DNA of 64,000 bases from Phyllobacterium bourgognense. Its GTDB lineage: Bacteria > Pseudomonadota > Alphaproteobacteria > Rhizobiales > Rhizobiaceae. The position numbers were made by a program, and so were the translations under genes. Location: positions 1-64,000 of the forward strand of contig NZ_QPJM01000013.1 of NCBI RefSeq assembly GCF_003337575.1, in the 5' to 3' direction. Positions within the stretch are counted from its first letter, which is position 1. The number at the start of each line of letters is the position of its first letter. Shown piece by piece: positions 49,081 through 58,840 of this stretch. Below the pieces are notes generated by a model, which was not told the origin of the DNA, did no database searches, and saw only the letters and a program-made list of their open reading frames with translations.

Positions 49081-49617
49081 CCTGTTCAAAGGTATGATCA
49101 TAGCCGACCAATAGAATCGGTTACTTGGCCGGCGGAAACAATCCCGCCGAATCCCGCATTTCGGATCGGCCGGTTCAGCAATGACAAATCGACCTTTCAT
49201 TAGCCGACGCGGATCCGAACACTGCCGGGCGGCAACCATTCTCGATTGGTTCCAACGCCGGCCAATTTGAGATTATCATCGGCCCGTTCCCCGCGATATC
49301 TGCGCTGCCTCCTCGTACATGCTTCGCAAACTAATTTAAACTGGCGTGCCGGCCTTGTCATAACCAACGGCACTTTCAGGATTGCTTGAACGAAGCCATA
49401 CCAGCGAAAATAAATACCTCAACTCTCCCTGACACATGTCGGCGTGCTTTTTTGCGTATCCATACGCCCAAGACCAGTAACTGGTGCTGTACCGTTGGAC
49501 TTTTTGGGACGGCAGTGGTATCGGCAGCAATCCGGTCTCTCGGGTGTTTCATATTCTTTCACGGCTCTTATTAGCCGGCGCATCGTGTTTTTTTAGAAGT
49601 ATATTTGGTTTTGAATC
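49081..49617. other. Long intergenic region before the type I secretion genes
   Basis: No convincing ORF is present on either strand. Palindromes seen: 49454-49467 (GCGTAT-CC-ATACGC) and 49473-49485 (ACCAGT-A-ACTGGT), both operator-like and 5 bp apart. A CGGCGG/CCGCCG stem lies near 49130 and an AT-rich stretch just before the ABC gene. It probably holds the regulated promoter of the secretion operon. Confidence 0.4.
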
Positions 49618-51792
49618 ATGAATGATGCAGATATTATTGTTGATGAAGTTTCTCGATCGACTAGCGATAAGGGTAAAGCCGATAGCGGTTTAATCGCGCT
49701 GGCGGCCATTGCCGGTTTTTACCGCATTGCAGCACAGCCCGAAACAATGGCGCACGAATTGGCGCTCAGTAGCGCGGCAAAATCAGAAGACATTTTGAGG
49801 GCCGCACAATCGATCGGTCTTAAATCACGTATCGTGAGCGGCGGCGGCGAAGGCCGGCTCAAGACCATGCCGGTTCCCGCGATTGCTTGTCTTAACGATG
49901 GAAGCTTTGCGCTTCTTGGCGAATCCTCCGGCGGAGATTTCAAACTCATCAATCCGATCGGTTTTAAGTCTAGAGCGATTGGCGGCTCGGAACTTTTGGC
50001 GTTGACGAACGGGATTTTTATTCTGGTTCAGCGGCGTATTGGCGGAGCGGGTGCGTCGCGCGAAGGTTTTGGATTTCGTTGGTTTTTACCGTCGATTTGG
50101 CGTTACCGCAAAGCATTCGGCCACGTCCTGATCGCTTCGCTATTCGTTCAGCTCTTCGCCCTGGTCACGCCCCTGTTCTTCCAGGTCGTAGTCGACAAAG
50201 TGCTGGCGCATCGCAGCTACTCAACACTGATCGTTCTCGTCATTGGTCTGGCCGCGATCGGCCTTTTCGACGTCGTCCTGCAATATCTGCGCACCTATGC
50301 CCTATCACATACGACAAACCGTATCGATGTCGAACTTGGCCGCAGGCTTTTCCGGCACCTCCTCAATCTGCCGCTCAGCTATTTTGAAACGCGTGCAACA
50401 GGACAGACGGTGGCGCGGATACGGGAACTTGAAACCATCCGCAATTTTTTGACCGGTCAGGGTCTGTTTTCCGGGCTCGATCTCGTTTTTACGTTCATCT
50501 TCATCTTTGTGCTATTCTGTTACTCTGCGAAGCTCGCCTGGATCGTTGTCGCGTCGATTCCGTTCTACCTCGCCATCGGTTTTTTGATTCGGCCCTTCCT
50601 AAAGGAACGCATCGACGAAAAATTCGATCGTGGCGCCTATAGCCAGCAGTTATTGGTTGAGACTGTAGTCGGTGTGCAGACATTGAAAGCCTCGGCTGTA
50701 GAACCGGTCGTTGCCGCCGAGTGGGAAGAGAGACTGGCTGCCTATGTCCGCTCGTCGTTTGCTGCAGTCATGCTTGCAGCAAAGGGACAGAATGCTATTC
50801 AGTATATCAGTAAGCTAACCAATGCGGCGCTGCTGTTGTTCGGTGCACAGGCGGTTATCAATGGTGAACTGACGGTCGGCGCGCTCGTGGCGTTCAATAT
50901 GATTGCCGGCCAGGTCGCCCAGCCGATTTTACGGTTGTCTCAGCTGTGGCAGGATTTTCAGCAGGTTCAGGTCTCGATCTCGCGACTTGCAGATATTCTC
51001 AACGCCCCTCAGGAGCCGCGTCCCGCGACACCTATCAGCCTGCCTGCACCAAAGGGCGGTATTGTCTTCAAGGGCGTTACGTTCCGGTACAGTCCCGATA
51101 GCCAGGACGTTCTGAAGGACATCCGCATGGCGATTCGACCGGGCGAGGTAATTGGTGTCGTTGGCCCCTCAGGTTCGGGGAAATCGACCCTTACAAAGCT
51201 CGTACAGCGTTTTTACATTCCCAATAATGGCCAGGTATTTATCGACGGCATGGATATTGCACAGTCTGATCCAGCTTGGTTGCGCAAACATATCGGCGTT
51301 GTGCTGCAAGAAAACATGCTGTTCAACCGCACAATTCACGACAACATTGTGCTCGCCAATCCGGCCATGTCGCGCGAAGGCGTGATGGCGATGGCACGGT
51401 TATCGGGCGCAGACGAATTCATCGCAAAACTTCCGCGCGGTTACGAGACGCTGATCGAAGAGCGCGGCGCTAATCTGTCGGGGGGGCAGCGGCAGCGGCT
51501 GGCCATCGCCCGCGCGTTGGCAACCAACCCGCCAATCCTGATCCTCGATGAAGCGACCAGCGCACTTGACTATGAGAGCGAGCGGATCGTGCTCGGCAAT
51601 ATGCGCGAGATCGTGCGCGGCCGCACAGTGATCATCATTGCCCATCGTCTTGCCACCGTGCGTCACTGCCATCGCATTATCGGCATGCAGGACGGGCGAA
51701 TCGTCGAGGAGGGAACGCACGAGACATTGGTGGCTCGGGAAGGTGGCCTTTACGCGCACCTGTGGAAGCTGCAATCCGGAGGCAGGGAATGA
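49618..51792 (+). CDS. Type I secretion ABC transporter (HlyB/LapB-like)
   Basis: The 724-aa protein starts with a C39-peptidase-like domain (about 20-145). It lacks the catalytic Cys, as in HlyB, so it should recognise but not cleave its substrate. A six-helix membrane domain follows (about 165-450). The nucleotide-binding domain has Walker A GPSGSGKST near 515, LSGGQRQR near 620, Walker B LILDEAT near 640 and the H-loop His in IIAHR. It exports unfolded RTX-type or adhesin proteins with HlyD and a TolC. It overlaps hlyD by 4 bp (ATGA). Confidence 0.92.
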   Translation: MNDADIIVDEVSRSTSDKGKADSGLIALAAIAGFYRIAAQPETMAHELALSSAAKSEDILRAAQSIGLKSRIVSGGGEGRLKTMPVPAIACLNDGSFALLGESSGGDFKLINPIGFKSRAIGGSELLALTNGIFILVQRRIGGAGASREGFGFRWFLPSIWRYRKAFGHVLIASLFVQLFALVTPLFFQVVVDKVLAHRSYSTLIVLVIGLAAIGLFDVVLQYLRTYALSHTTNRIDVELGRRLFRHLLNLPLSYFETRATGQTVARIRELETIRNFLTGQGLFSGLDLVFTFIFIFVLFCYSAKLAWIVVASIPFYLAIGFLIRPFLKERIDEKFDRGAYSQQLLVETVVGVQTLKASAVEPVVAAEWEERLAAYVRSSFAAVMLAAKGQNAIQYISKLTNAALLLFGAQAVINGELTVGALVAFNMIAGQVAQPILRLSQLWQDFQQVQVSISRLADILNAPQEPRPATPISLPAPKGGIVFKGVTFRYSPDSQDVLKDIRMAIRPGEVIGVVGPSGSGKSTLTKLVQRFYIPNNGQVFIDGMDIAQSDPAWLRKHIGVVLQENMLFNRTIHDNIVLANPAMSREGVMAMARLSGADEFIAKLPRGYETLIEERGANLSGGQRQRLAIARALATNPPILILDEATSALDYESERIVLGNMREIVRGRTVIIIAHRLATVRHCHRIIGMQDGRIVEEGTHETLVAREGGLYAHLWKLQSGGRE

Positions 51793-53267
51793 ACGTGCAA
51801 ATGAAAACACCGTCGGTCAAATCAAATCGGCGGCCGTCAAAACGTGTCGCTTCAGACAATGAGTTTCTTCCCGCAGCTCTGGAGATTTTGGAAACACCGG
51901 CATCGCCATTGCGCACTGCCATGATCTGGTTCATTTGCGTACTGGCGGCAGCTACCTTGATCTGGACATGGTTTGGTACATTCGACATCGTTGCCTCTGC
52001 GCAGGGCAAGGTACAGCCGACCGGCCGGGTCAAGGTCATTCAGTCGATCGAGGTCGGCAAGACCATTGCCATACCTGTGAACAACGGAACCAAAGTCAAA
52101 GCTGGCGACGTGCTGGTTAGACTTGACGATACTGAAATCACGGCCGAGCAAACCGCAGGCTTAACAAATCTTTATGCCTATCGGGCCGAAGTCTCCCGGC
52201 GCAAGGCTGTTCAGGTAACGATCGATGATTGGCTCACACACCCAGATGCCATCCGCACTGGCATGGCCTTGAAGCTGGCCTTCCCACAAGACATCCCCGG
52301 CGACATCGCTGCGCGTGAACAGCTCGTCTACAATGCCGATCTCTCGCAGCTCGATGCATCTCTGGACAATCTCGATGCCCAGCGTCAGCAGCGCCAGGCG
52401 GAGGTCGAGGGCCTGGATGAAACTATTGCGGCGCAGCAAAAATTGGTGACGACCTTGACCGAGCGTGTCGCTATGCGCTCTGAACTGATAGCCTCGCAAG
52501 CCGGGTCGAGAGCGCAGGTCATCGATGCACTTCAGCAGTTGCAGGAGGCTCAAGCCACTCTTGCAAGCCAAACCGGACAACTTGCGACAGCCCGCACTGC
52601 ATTGAACGTGGCGGCCAGTGAGTCGGCAAAATTGGTCCACACGTTCGTAGCGGACACTACCGAAAAACAAGCGGCAGCAGCGCGTCAGGTCGATGAATTG
52701 ACACAGCAAGTCGTCAAGTCGAACAATCAAATGCAATCCATGACGATTCTGAGCCCGGTCGACGGGATTGTGCAGGCCTCGGCCATTACCACGGTCGGCC
52801 AGGTGGTTTCGGCTGGCTCCGAATTGATGCGGATCGTTCCAGAAAATGCGGCGCTTGAGATCGAAGCCTATCTCCCCAATCACGATATCGGCTTCGTTTC
52901 GGCAGGCCAGGATGCAGTGATCAAGGTAGAAGCCTATCCGTTCACCCGTTACGGCATGATTGAAGGTCGGGTTTTGCGCGTCGCTACGGATGCCATCCCT
53001 GAACCCGACGCGCAGCAAGTGGAGGCAGAAGCTGCCAAGGAGCTGCAGAGCACGATCCCGACCGGCAATGCCCAGCGCATACAGAACCTGGTGTTCCCCG
53101 TTACAGTCAAACCGAGCAAGATCACGATCGACGTTGACGGCAAAGCTATGCCGCTTTCTCCCGGGATGGCTGTCACCGTCGAGGTCAAGACAGGTAAGAG
53201 ACGCATTCTGGAATACTTGTTCTCACCGCTCGCCGAGATCACATCCCAAGCCATGGGTGAACGGTGA
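51789..53267 (+). CDS. HlyD-family membrane fusion protein
   Basis: The 492-aa periplasmic adaptor has a cytoplasmic tail (1-40) and one membrane helix (about 43-66). A barrel-sandwich lipoyl half follows (SIEVGKTIAIPVNNGTKVKAGDVLVRLDDTE), then a long coiled coil (about 130-330), the second lipoyl half (SPVDGIVQASAITTVGQVVSAGSELMRI) and a beta-barrel. It bridges the ABC transporter to an outer-membrane TolC-type channel, which is not encoded nearby. ATG 51789 overlaps the ABC stop; the frame open from 51762 is discarded. Confidence 0.92.
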   Translation: MNVQMKTPSVKSNRRPSKRVASDNEFLPAALEILETPASPLRTAMIWFICVLAAATLIWTWFGTFDIVASAQGKVQPTGRVKVIQSIEVGKTIAIPVNNGTKVKAGDVLVRLDDTEITAEQTAGLTNLYAYRAEVSRRKAVQVTIDDWLTHPDAIRTGMALKLAFPQDIPGDIAAREQLVYNADLSQLDASLDNLDAQRQQRQAEVEGLDETIAAQQKLVTTLTERVAMRSELIASQAGSRAQVIDALQQLQEAQATLASQTGQLATARTALNVAASESAKLVHTFVADTTEKQAAAARQVDELTQQVVKSNNQMQSMTILSPVDGIVQASAITTVGQVVSAGSELMRIVPENAALEIEAYLPNHDIGFVSAGQDAVIKVEAYPFTRYGMIEGRVLRVATDAIPEPDAQQVEAEAAKELQSTIPTGNAQRIQNLVFPVTVKPSKITIDVDGKAMPLSPGMAVTVEVKTGKRRILEYLFSPLAEITSQAMGER

Positions 53268-53572
53268 AACTAAAGAGTTCGATTGAAACGTTTTGGTTGC
53301 CAGAAGCGTGCCAATGCAACCGCCTCTATCATAAAACAAAACTGCCTCAAACAGGATCAGGCATCACACCTCGCCTCGCACAAACGCCAAGGGCGGTTGG
53401 GCAAGGCACCCAAAAAGGGGCCGCTTCGACTACAGTCGGAAGCGGCCGGAAATTAGTATAAGGGCATATAACAACAAAATATTGCATTTGCTTCGCAACT
53501 GCAAGTACTGCTTTTGAATGAGCACAACGTGGACGTTTTTCTGAATTCGTTCCTTTTGATCGAAAAATGTAG
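53268..53572. other. Intergenic region between hlyD and tRNA-Arg
   Basis: No gene is supported. The main content is the long stem-loop at 53414-53447 and an AT-rich part next to the tRNA 3' end, where a T-run on the minus strand follows the tRNA directly. Confidence 0.4.
53414..53447 (-). terminator. Long stem-loop, terminator-like on the minus strand
   Basis: GGCCGCTT-CGACT pairs with AGTCG-AAGCGGCC (one bulged G, AC loop). On the minus strand it is followed by a CCTTTTT stretch. It may end transcripts coming from the tRNA-Arg side or protect the hlyD end. Confidence 0.6.
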
Positions 53573-53649
53573 TGGTGATCCCGACTGGATTCGAACCAGT
53601 GGCCTACAGATTAGGAATCTGTCGCTCTATCCTACTGAGCTACGGGACC
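53573..53649 (-). tRNA. tRNA-Arg (anticodon CCT)
   Basis: The cloverleaf on the minus strand is complete. Acceptor GGTCCCG pairs with CGGGATC (one G-T). Anticodon stem ACAGA/TCTGT has loop TTCCTAA, giving anticodon CCT (AGG codons). T arm ACTGGTTCGAATCCAGT is intact, and CCA is encoded. It lies 41 bp after the end of the M20 gene on the same strand. Confidence 0.95.
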
Positions 53650-53690
53650 AACTGACCTGACATACTGTTTTTCGCGGCGGTCGCCAAGTC

Positions 53691-54896
53691 TCAAGATGAG
53701 TGGAAATTTCCAGGAGTCCGGTCCCAATCAGGATGCGGGGGAAGAGTACTTTCAGCCAATTTCACCCAGTAACTGATGCCGTGCGGGATTGCGTCGTCGT
53801 TGAAATCATAGGAGGGATTGTGCAGCGAGGCGCTCTCACCATTGCCTATGAAAATAAACGCGCCTGGACGTGCTTCCAGCATGTAGGAGAAATCCTCGCC
53901 GGCCATCATGGGCGCGACTTCCTCATTGACCGCATCATTTCCCGCGACGCTGCGAGCCGTTTTAGCCGCGAAGTCGGTCTCTCGAGCATGATTGAAGGTT
54001 ACTGGATAGTTGCGGGCATAATTGACAGTTGCGGTTGCGCCCAAAGCTCCGGCAACGCCTTCAGCGACCTCGATCAGGCGCTTTTCGGCAAAATCGCGCA
54101 TTTCTGAACGCAAGGTGCGGACGGTGCCAGCGAGTTCGGCCCGTTGAGGAATAATGTTATGGGCATCGCCGGCATGAAACTTGGTGACGGACAGAACGAC
54201 AGAATCAAGGGGGTCTGTACCGCGCGAGACGATGGTTTGCAGGGCATTGACCAATTGAGCGCCGATGACGACGGGGTCAATCGTCCGGTGCGGCTGCGCT
54301 GCATGGCCGCCGCGACCTTCGACAATGATGGTGAACTCATCCGTTGCTGCCATGATAGGGCCCTTGCGAATGGCAAACTGACCAATGGGAAGTCCGGGAA
54401 TGTTGTGCATGCCATAGACTTCCGATATGGAGAAGCGCTCCATCAAGCCGTCCTTGACCATTTCACGGCCCCCGCCGCCGCCCTCTTCCGCAGGCTGAAA
54501 GATAACCGCGATTGAACCACCAAAGTTGCGGGTTTCGGCCAGATATTGCGCGGCACCTAAAAGCATGGCCGTGTGGCCATCATGGCCGCAGGCGTGCATT
54601 TTGCCATCTGTACGGGAAGCCCAGGGCTTACCGGTAATTTCAGTAAGTGGCAGCGCATCCATGTCGGAGCGCAAGCCCACAGTCGGGCCTTCGCCGTGGC
54701 GCCCGCGAATGATGCCGACGACACCGGTGCGCCCAATACCAGTCTCGACCTCGTCGCAACCGAATTGGCGCAGCTTTTCTGCAACGAACCGCGCTGTCTC
54801 ATGCACGTCGAACATTATTTCCGGGTTCTCGTGCAGATGGCGCCTCCACGCGGAGACCTCATCCTGCATTTCGATCGCGCGATTGAGCAAAGGCAT
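53691..54896 (-). CDS. M20 family amidohydrolase (hippurate hydrolase-like), copy 2
   Basis: This 401-aa paralogue of the protein at 4004-5167 has the same register: HACGHDGH at 101-108 and EEGG at 137-140. Identity looks well over half by eye (first 60 residues nearly collinear without gaps). It has a short extra C-terminal tail (about 14 residues, PHPDWDRTPGNF). It should hydrolyse N-acyl amino acids with two metal ions. The acidic-loop residues differ between copies (EEGGAGAL here EEGGGGGR), so substrate range may differ. Downstream is tRNA-Arg. Confidence 0.88.
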   Translation of the reverse strand: MPLLNRAIEMQDEVSAWRRHLHENPEIMFDVHETARFVAEKLRQFGCDEVETGIGRTGVVGIIRGRHGEGPTVGLRSDMDALPLTEITGKPWASRTDGKMHACGHDGHTAMLLGAAQYLAETRNFGGSIAVIFQPAEEGGGGGREMVKDGLMERFSISEVYGMHNIPGLPIGQFAIRKGPIMAATDEFTIIVEGRGGHAAQPHRTIDPVVIGAQLVNALQTIVSRGTDPLDSVVLSVTKFHAGDAHNIIPQRAELAGTVRTLRSEMRDFAEKRLIEVAEGVAGALGATATVNYARNYPVTFNHARETDFAAKTARSVAGNDAVNEEVAPMMAGEDFSYMLEARPGAFIFIGNGESASLHNPSYDFNDDAIPHGISYWVKLAESTLPPHPDWDRTPGNFHSS

Positions 54897-55057
54897 TCGA
54901 GGATAACTCCAAATTCAGGTCTGACATTTCGGTGAACAGAATAAAGGTGTTTTGCCTTTTGCCTGCCACATAAGATAGATAAGGGCATTGCAGCCTGGTG
55001 TGAAGCGCGGCTTAACGCCTTTCCGGGTTGTTTATATAGACAGGTCGGATTTCAGAA

Positions 55058-56170
55058 ATGCGGAAAACTGTAGCACTCTTTCTTTCGGGTTGCGTGATAA
55101 CGATGACCGCTGCATCGGCGGCACTTGCCGGTGCGAATATTACAGTCGACGCCGGCAACGGCGAAATCCTCTCGCAAGAGGATGCTTTCCAACGCTGGTA
55201 TCCAGCGTCTTTGACCAAATTGATGACCGTTTACGTGGTGTTCCGGATGATTGAGTCAGGCCAGGTTACCCTGGATACGCCAATCAAGATCACTGCGTTG
55301 TCCGCCAAACAACCTCCAAGCAAGATGGGCTACAAAGTTGGCTCCGAGCTGACATTGGACAATGCGCTCAAGATCATGATGGTGAAGTCCGCCAATGATA
55401 TCGCCATGGCGGTGGGTGAGACGTTGGGCGGTTCTTCAGACAAGTTTGCTGTGCTCATGAACGCCGAAGCCCAGCGTCTGGGCATGACAGGTTCGCATTT
55501 CGTTAATCCAAACGGTCTTCACTCGGATGACCATTATACAACTGCGCGGGATCTCGCGATCCTGACTCTGCAGTTGCGTCGAGAGTTTCCGCAGTACGCG
55601 CATTATTTTGATATCGAAGCTATCGACTATGGTGGCAAGAAGCTTCAGCCTAATCTGAATGCGCTGATCGGCCGGTTTCAGGGTGCCGATGGCATGAAGA
55701 CTGGTTTTGTTTGCCCGTCGGGCTACAATTTGATCGGCTCCGCAACGCGCAACGGCAGGACGATCATCACGGTTGTGCTAGGCGAATTGAAATTGACAAC
55801 GCGGGCGACGAAGGCAGCGGAACTTCTTGCCAAAGGCTTCGAGACCCAAGGCAGCGGCACGACGATCGATACACTACAGCCCTATGGTGCACCCACGCGC
55901 GACGTGGCGGTCAACATGCGACCGAGTGTCTGTTCGAAAGACGCATCGGGATCCGATACCTGGGACGGCAAGGACCTTGAAGGGCACATCGTTCAGGGGT
56001 CGCCTTATATGAAGAGGATGGAGCATGAACCGGCAGTGGAAAAAGTTGCGCTGCTGCCCGCGAAGGTCAATTCATTGGGGATGGAGTTGAGCCGAGTGCC
56101 TGTTCCAATGCCGCGGCCTGCCCGCTCGTCGCTGACGGATGCGAGTGATGCCTTGAAGGCAGTAAACTGA
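55058..56170 (+). CDS. D-alanyl-D-alanine carboxypeptidase (PBP5/DacF class)
   Basis: The 370-aa secreted penicillin-binding protein has a signal peptide (about 1-24). The active-site motifs are complete: SLTK at 51-54, SAN at 111-113 and KTG at 214-216. It trims the terminal D-Ala of peptidoglycan stem peptides in the periplasm. The C-terminus (about 300-370) ends in a Pro-rich tail rather than a clear amphipathic anchor. Its stop overlaps the start of the CobW-type GTPase (TGATG). Confidence 0.92.
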   Translation: MRKTVALFLSGCVITMTAASAALAGANITVDAGNGEILSQEDAFQRWYPASLTKLMTVYVVFRMIESGQVTLDTPIKITALSAKQPPSKMGYKVGSELTLDNALKIMMVKSANDIAMAVGETLGGSSDKFAVLMNAEAQRLGMTGSHFVNPNGLHSDDHYTTARDLAILTLQLRREFPQYAHYFDIEAIDYGGKKLQPNLNALIGRFQGADGMKTGFVCPSGYNLIGSATRNGRTIITVVLGELKLTTRATKAAELLAKGFETQGSGTTIDTLQPYGAPTRDVAVNMRPSVCSKDASGSDTWDGKDLEGHIVQGSPYMKRMEHEPAVEKVALLPAKVNSLGMELSRVPVPMPRPARSSLTDASDALKAVN

Positions 56171-57309
56171 TGTCCGACGCTCCCATACCGGTGTCGGTCC
56201 TCACGGGCTTTCTGGGATCAGGAAAGACGACGCTCCTCAACCGACTGTTGAAGGATCCAGCTCTGGTCGATACGGCCGTAATTATCAACGAATTCGGCGA
56301 TGTGGGCGTTGATCATCTGCTTGTCGAGAAAGCCAGCGAAGGCATCATCGAGCTTTCCGATGGCTGTCTGTGTTGCACCGTACGCGGCGAACTGGTCGAC
56401 ACGCTCTCGGATTTGATCGACCGATTGCAGACGGGCAAATTGCGGCGATTAAAACGGGTCATCATCGAGACGACCGGGCTTGCAGACCCTGCGCCAGTTC
56501 TGCATGCCGTTATGGGCCACCCGGTGTTGTTGCAAGCCTTTCGTGTTGATGGCGTGATCACCACCGTAGACGCGATCAATGGCATGGCAACGCTCGACGC
56601 GCACGAGGAAGCGATAAAACAGGCGGCTGTTGCTGATCGCATCGTTATAACCAAGACAGATTTGCCGGAAGCTCAAAATGAACTCCCGGCGCTGCGCGCA
56701 AGGCTTGCTGCGTTAAATCCAGGGGCCGACCTGATCGACGTAGCCGACTCGCGCACGGGATATGCGGCGTTGTTCGAATGCGGCGTCTATAATCCAGAAA
56801 CCAAGACCGTCGATGTTCAGCATTGGCTAAAGGCGGAAGCCTACCGTGATCGCGAGCGTGAACACGATCAGATCGATCATGGGCACCACCATGAGCATGG
56901 AGAACACCATCATCACGACGTCAACAGGCACGACGCCAAGATCCGGTCATTCTCGCTGAAACACGATGCCCCGATACCCCTGCACAGTTTCGACATGTTC
57001 CTTGACTTGTTGCGTTCGGCCCATGGCGAAAAATTGCTGCGCGTGAAGGGTATCGTACAGTTAGAGGACGATCCGGAGCGGCCTCTCGTCATACATGGGG
57101 TGCAGCAGATTTTTCATCCACCAGCACGGCTGGCAGCGTGGCCGGATGGTGTTCGCGAAACGCGCCTGGTGTTGATCGTCAAGGATTTACCGAAGAGCTA
57201 TGTCAGCCAACTCTTCAACGCATTTCTTGATCGGCCACAGATCGATATGCCGGATCGTACCGCGCTGATTGACAATCCGTTGGCAATTTCCGGTGTGAAA
57301 CTAGGCTAA
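56170..57309 (+). CDS. CobW/COG0523 family metal-chaperone GTPase
   Basis: The 379-aa G3E GTPase has Walker A GFLGSGKTT (13-21), the metal-binding CxCC motif CLCC (66-69), and ITKTDLPEA for guanine recognition. A His-rich loop (about 237-252, HGHHHEHGEHHHHD in part) precedes the CobW C-terminal domain (about 262-370). Such proteins deliver zinc or cobalt. It is not inside the cob cluster and is coupled to a carboxypeptidase gene, so zinc supply to a client is more likely than cobalamin synthesis. It overlaps tusA by 9 bp at the 3' ends. Confidence 0.88.
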   Translation: MSDAPIPVSVLTGFLGSGKTTLLNRLLKDPALVDTAVIINEFGDVGVDHLLVEKASEGIIELSDGCLCCTVRGELVDTLSDLIDRLQTGKLRRLKRVIIETTGLADPAPVLHAVMGHPVLLQAFRVDGVITTVDAINGMATLDAHEEAIKQAAVADRIVITKTDLPEAQNELPALRARLAALNPGADLIDVADSRTGYAALFECGVYNPETKTVDVQHWLKAEAYRDREREHDQIDHGHHHEHGEHHHHDVNRHDAKIRSFSLKHDAPIPLHSFDMFLDLLRSAHGEKLLRVKGIVQLEDDPERPLVIHGVQQIFHPPARLAAWPDGVRETRLVLIVKDLPKSYVSQLFNAFLDRPQIDMPDRTALIDNPLAISGVKLG

Positions 57310-57534
57310 TGAACCGCATTCGATGTGGAATCGGTGGCCACCGTCGGTGCTGAGTGTTTCGATCAGCCTATGACCTTCAGTCAGGCAAAAATTCGGCATG
57401 TCGATAACAGCTAGCGGGTCGCTTGTTTCAACCCATATGCGGCTACCAGTCATCATATCCGCTAGCTTCCTGCGGGCTTTAAGCACCGGCAAGGGGCAAT
57501 TCAAGCCGCGAAGATCGTATATCTCGGCATTCAT
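57301..57534 (-). CDS. TusA-family sulfurtransferase
   Basis: The 77-aa protein has the TusA/SirA fold with the Cys-Pro motif LNCPLPVLKARR (catalytic C13). TusA relays persulfide sulfur for tRNA thiolation or cofactor synthesis. ATG 57534 follows GGAAAAAG. ATG 57552 is also in frame. It lies downstream of the L,D-transpeptidase gene by 34 bp. Confidence 0.88.
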   Translation of the reverse strand: MNAEIYDLRGLNCPLPVLKARRKLADMMTGSRIWVETSDPLAVIDMPNFCLTEGHRLIETLSTDGGHRFHIECGSLA

Positions 57535-57568
57535 GATTGCTTTTTCCGGCATGATTACTTTCGGGATG

Positions 57569-58840
57569 CTAGTTGCCGATAATCTTCCACCAGGCCTTCT
57601 TCGCAGGGGTTGGCTGTTCGACGGCAGCAGCAGGAGCTTCCGGTGCGATAGCGGCAGTGGTTTGTGGGGTTGGCGTAGATTGTTGGGTGGCTGCCGGGCT
57701 TGACGGCACTGATGGCCGTGCGAGGGTGATGGGTGCTGCTGCAGCCGAGGCCATGCTCTTTCCCATACGCGTTCTTTTAGAAGCGTCGCGCTCCTCCCTT
57801 GCCTTGTCCGCTGCAACGGCAGAAGCCAGGCGAACCATGACCTGTGGCTTCGTTGCCGCGTCCTTGTCCTGCGGCGAAAGTGACGGCGGTTCTTGCGTCA
57901 CGCGCTCACCCCGAGCACGGCGAGCGCTCCAGTCGGCAATGATCTTGGCTTCTGCAATGCCCTGGATGGAGCGGCTAGGCGGTGTGATTTTCCCTTTGCC
58001 GACCATTGTAGAGAATGCGGTCTCGTAGCTGGTTTGGTACGACTGATATGCCATTTTCAGCGATTCTGGCTGATCGGAAGGCGGACACGTTGCTGTCGCC
58101 GCAATCGGTGCATTCGGATCGGACGTGTGATTGAAGACATATTTCTTCTCGCAGACATCCACTTTCGGCGGCACCTTGGTGATTTCGAAGTGATCGTAAC
58201 CTTCTTTCAGGTTCTTCCAGAAGGCGTAATTCGGATCATCCTTGTAGCGCGCCATATTGGCTGCGGTCATGCGGAAAGGATAGGCCTGAAGCTGGATGGA
58301 TTCCTGACCGCCCTTAAACGCATCCCGAGCGAAAGCATAAATCTGCGCGACCTGTGCATCGGTCATTGAGTAGCAACCTGATGACGAGCATGCGCCATGG
58401 ACCATCAAATTGGCACCGGTACGGCCAAGGGCGCGGTCCAATGCATTAGGAAAGCCCGTGTTGAATGAGAGATAATAGCTCGATTTCGGATTCATCTGGG
58501 CTGGGCGAACTGCGTAGAATCCCTCTGGTGCCTGACGGTCACCCTCAATGAACTTGGGGCCAAGTTTCCCCGACCATTTGCAAATCTGGTAATTCGTGAC
58601 CATGTCGTAACGGCCATTGTCCTTGCGTTTCCACACTTCAAGTACGTTCTCTTCCTTGAATATGCGGAACATGACGGGCGATGTAAGGCTCATGCCCTTC
58701 GCCTTCATGCTCTGGACGAGCTTCTCCGGCAACTGCGTCCCGGCACCATTAGGAGCCAGGTCATCGATCGACGAGTTTTGGCAACCCGCTACAAAGAGGG
58801 TCAGCATGAATGCCGCAAGGATATTTGCCAGTGTCTTCAT
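57569..58840 (-). CDS. Lipoprotein L,D-transpeptidase (YkuD family)
   Basis: The 423-aa protein has a lipoprotein signal ending FVAGC (acylated C20). The YkuD domain (about 55-215) has the catalytic motif HGACSSSGC (H148, catalytic C156). A long C-terminal tail is Ala/Pro/Thr-rich. L,D-transpeptidases make 3-3 peptidoglycan cross-links or attach outer-membrane barrels to the wall, as known in brucellae and agrobacteria. The frame is open upstream to 58912, but ATG 58840 places the lipobox correctly. Confidence 0.9.
   Translation of the reverse strand: MKTLANILAAFMLTLFVAGCQNSSIDDLAPNGAGTQLPEKLVQSMKAKGMSLTSPVMFRIFKEENVLEVWKRKDNGRYDMVTNYQICKWSGKLGPKFIEGDRQAPEGFYAVRPAQMNPKSSYYLSFNTGFPNALDRALGRTGANLMVHGACSSSGCYSMTDAQVAQIYAFARDAFKGGQESIQLQAYPFRMTAANMARYKDDPNYAFWKNLKEGYDHFEITKVPPKVDVCEKKYVFNHTSDPNAPIAATATCPPSDQPESLKMAYQSYQTSYETAFSTMVGKGKITPPSRSIQGIAEAKIIADWSARRARGERVTQEPPSLSPQDKDAATKPQVMVRLASAVAADKAREERDASKRTRMGKSMASAAAAPITLARPSVPSSPAATQQSTPTPQTTAAIAPEAPAAAVEQPTPAKKAWWKIIGN

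Noticed and set aside
53573-53649. tRNA-Arg as an attachment site of an integrated island
   Set aside because: No integrase gene and no direct repeat of the tRNA 3' end was seen on either side within the window.
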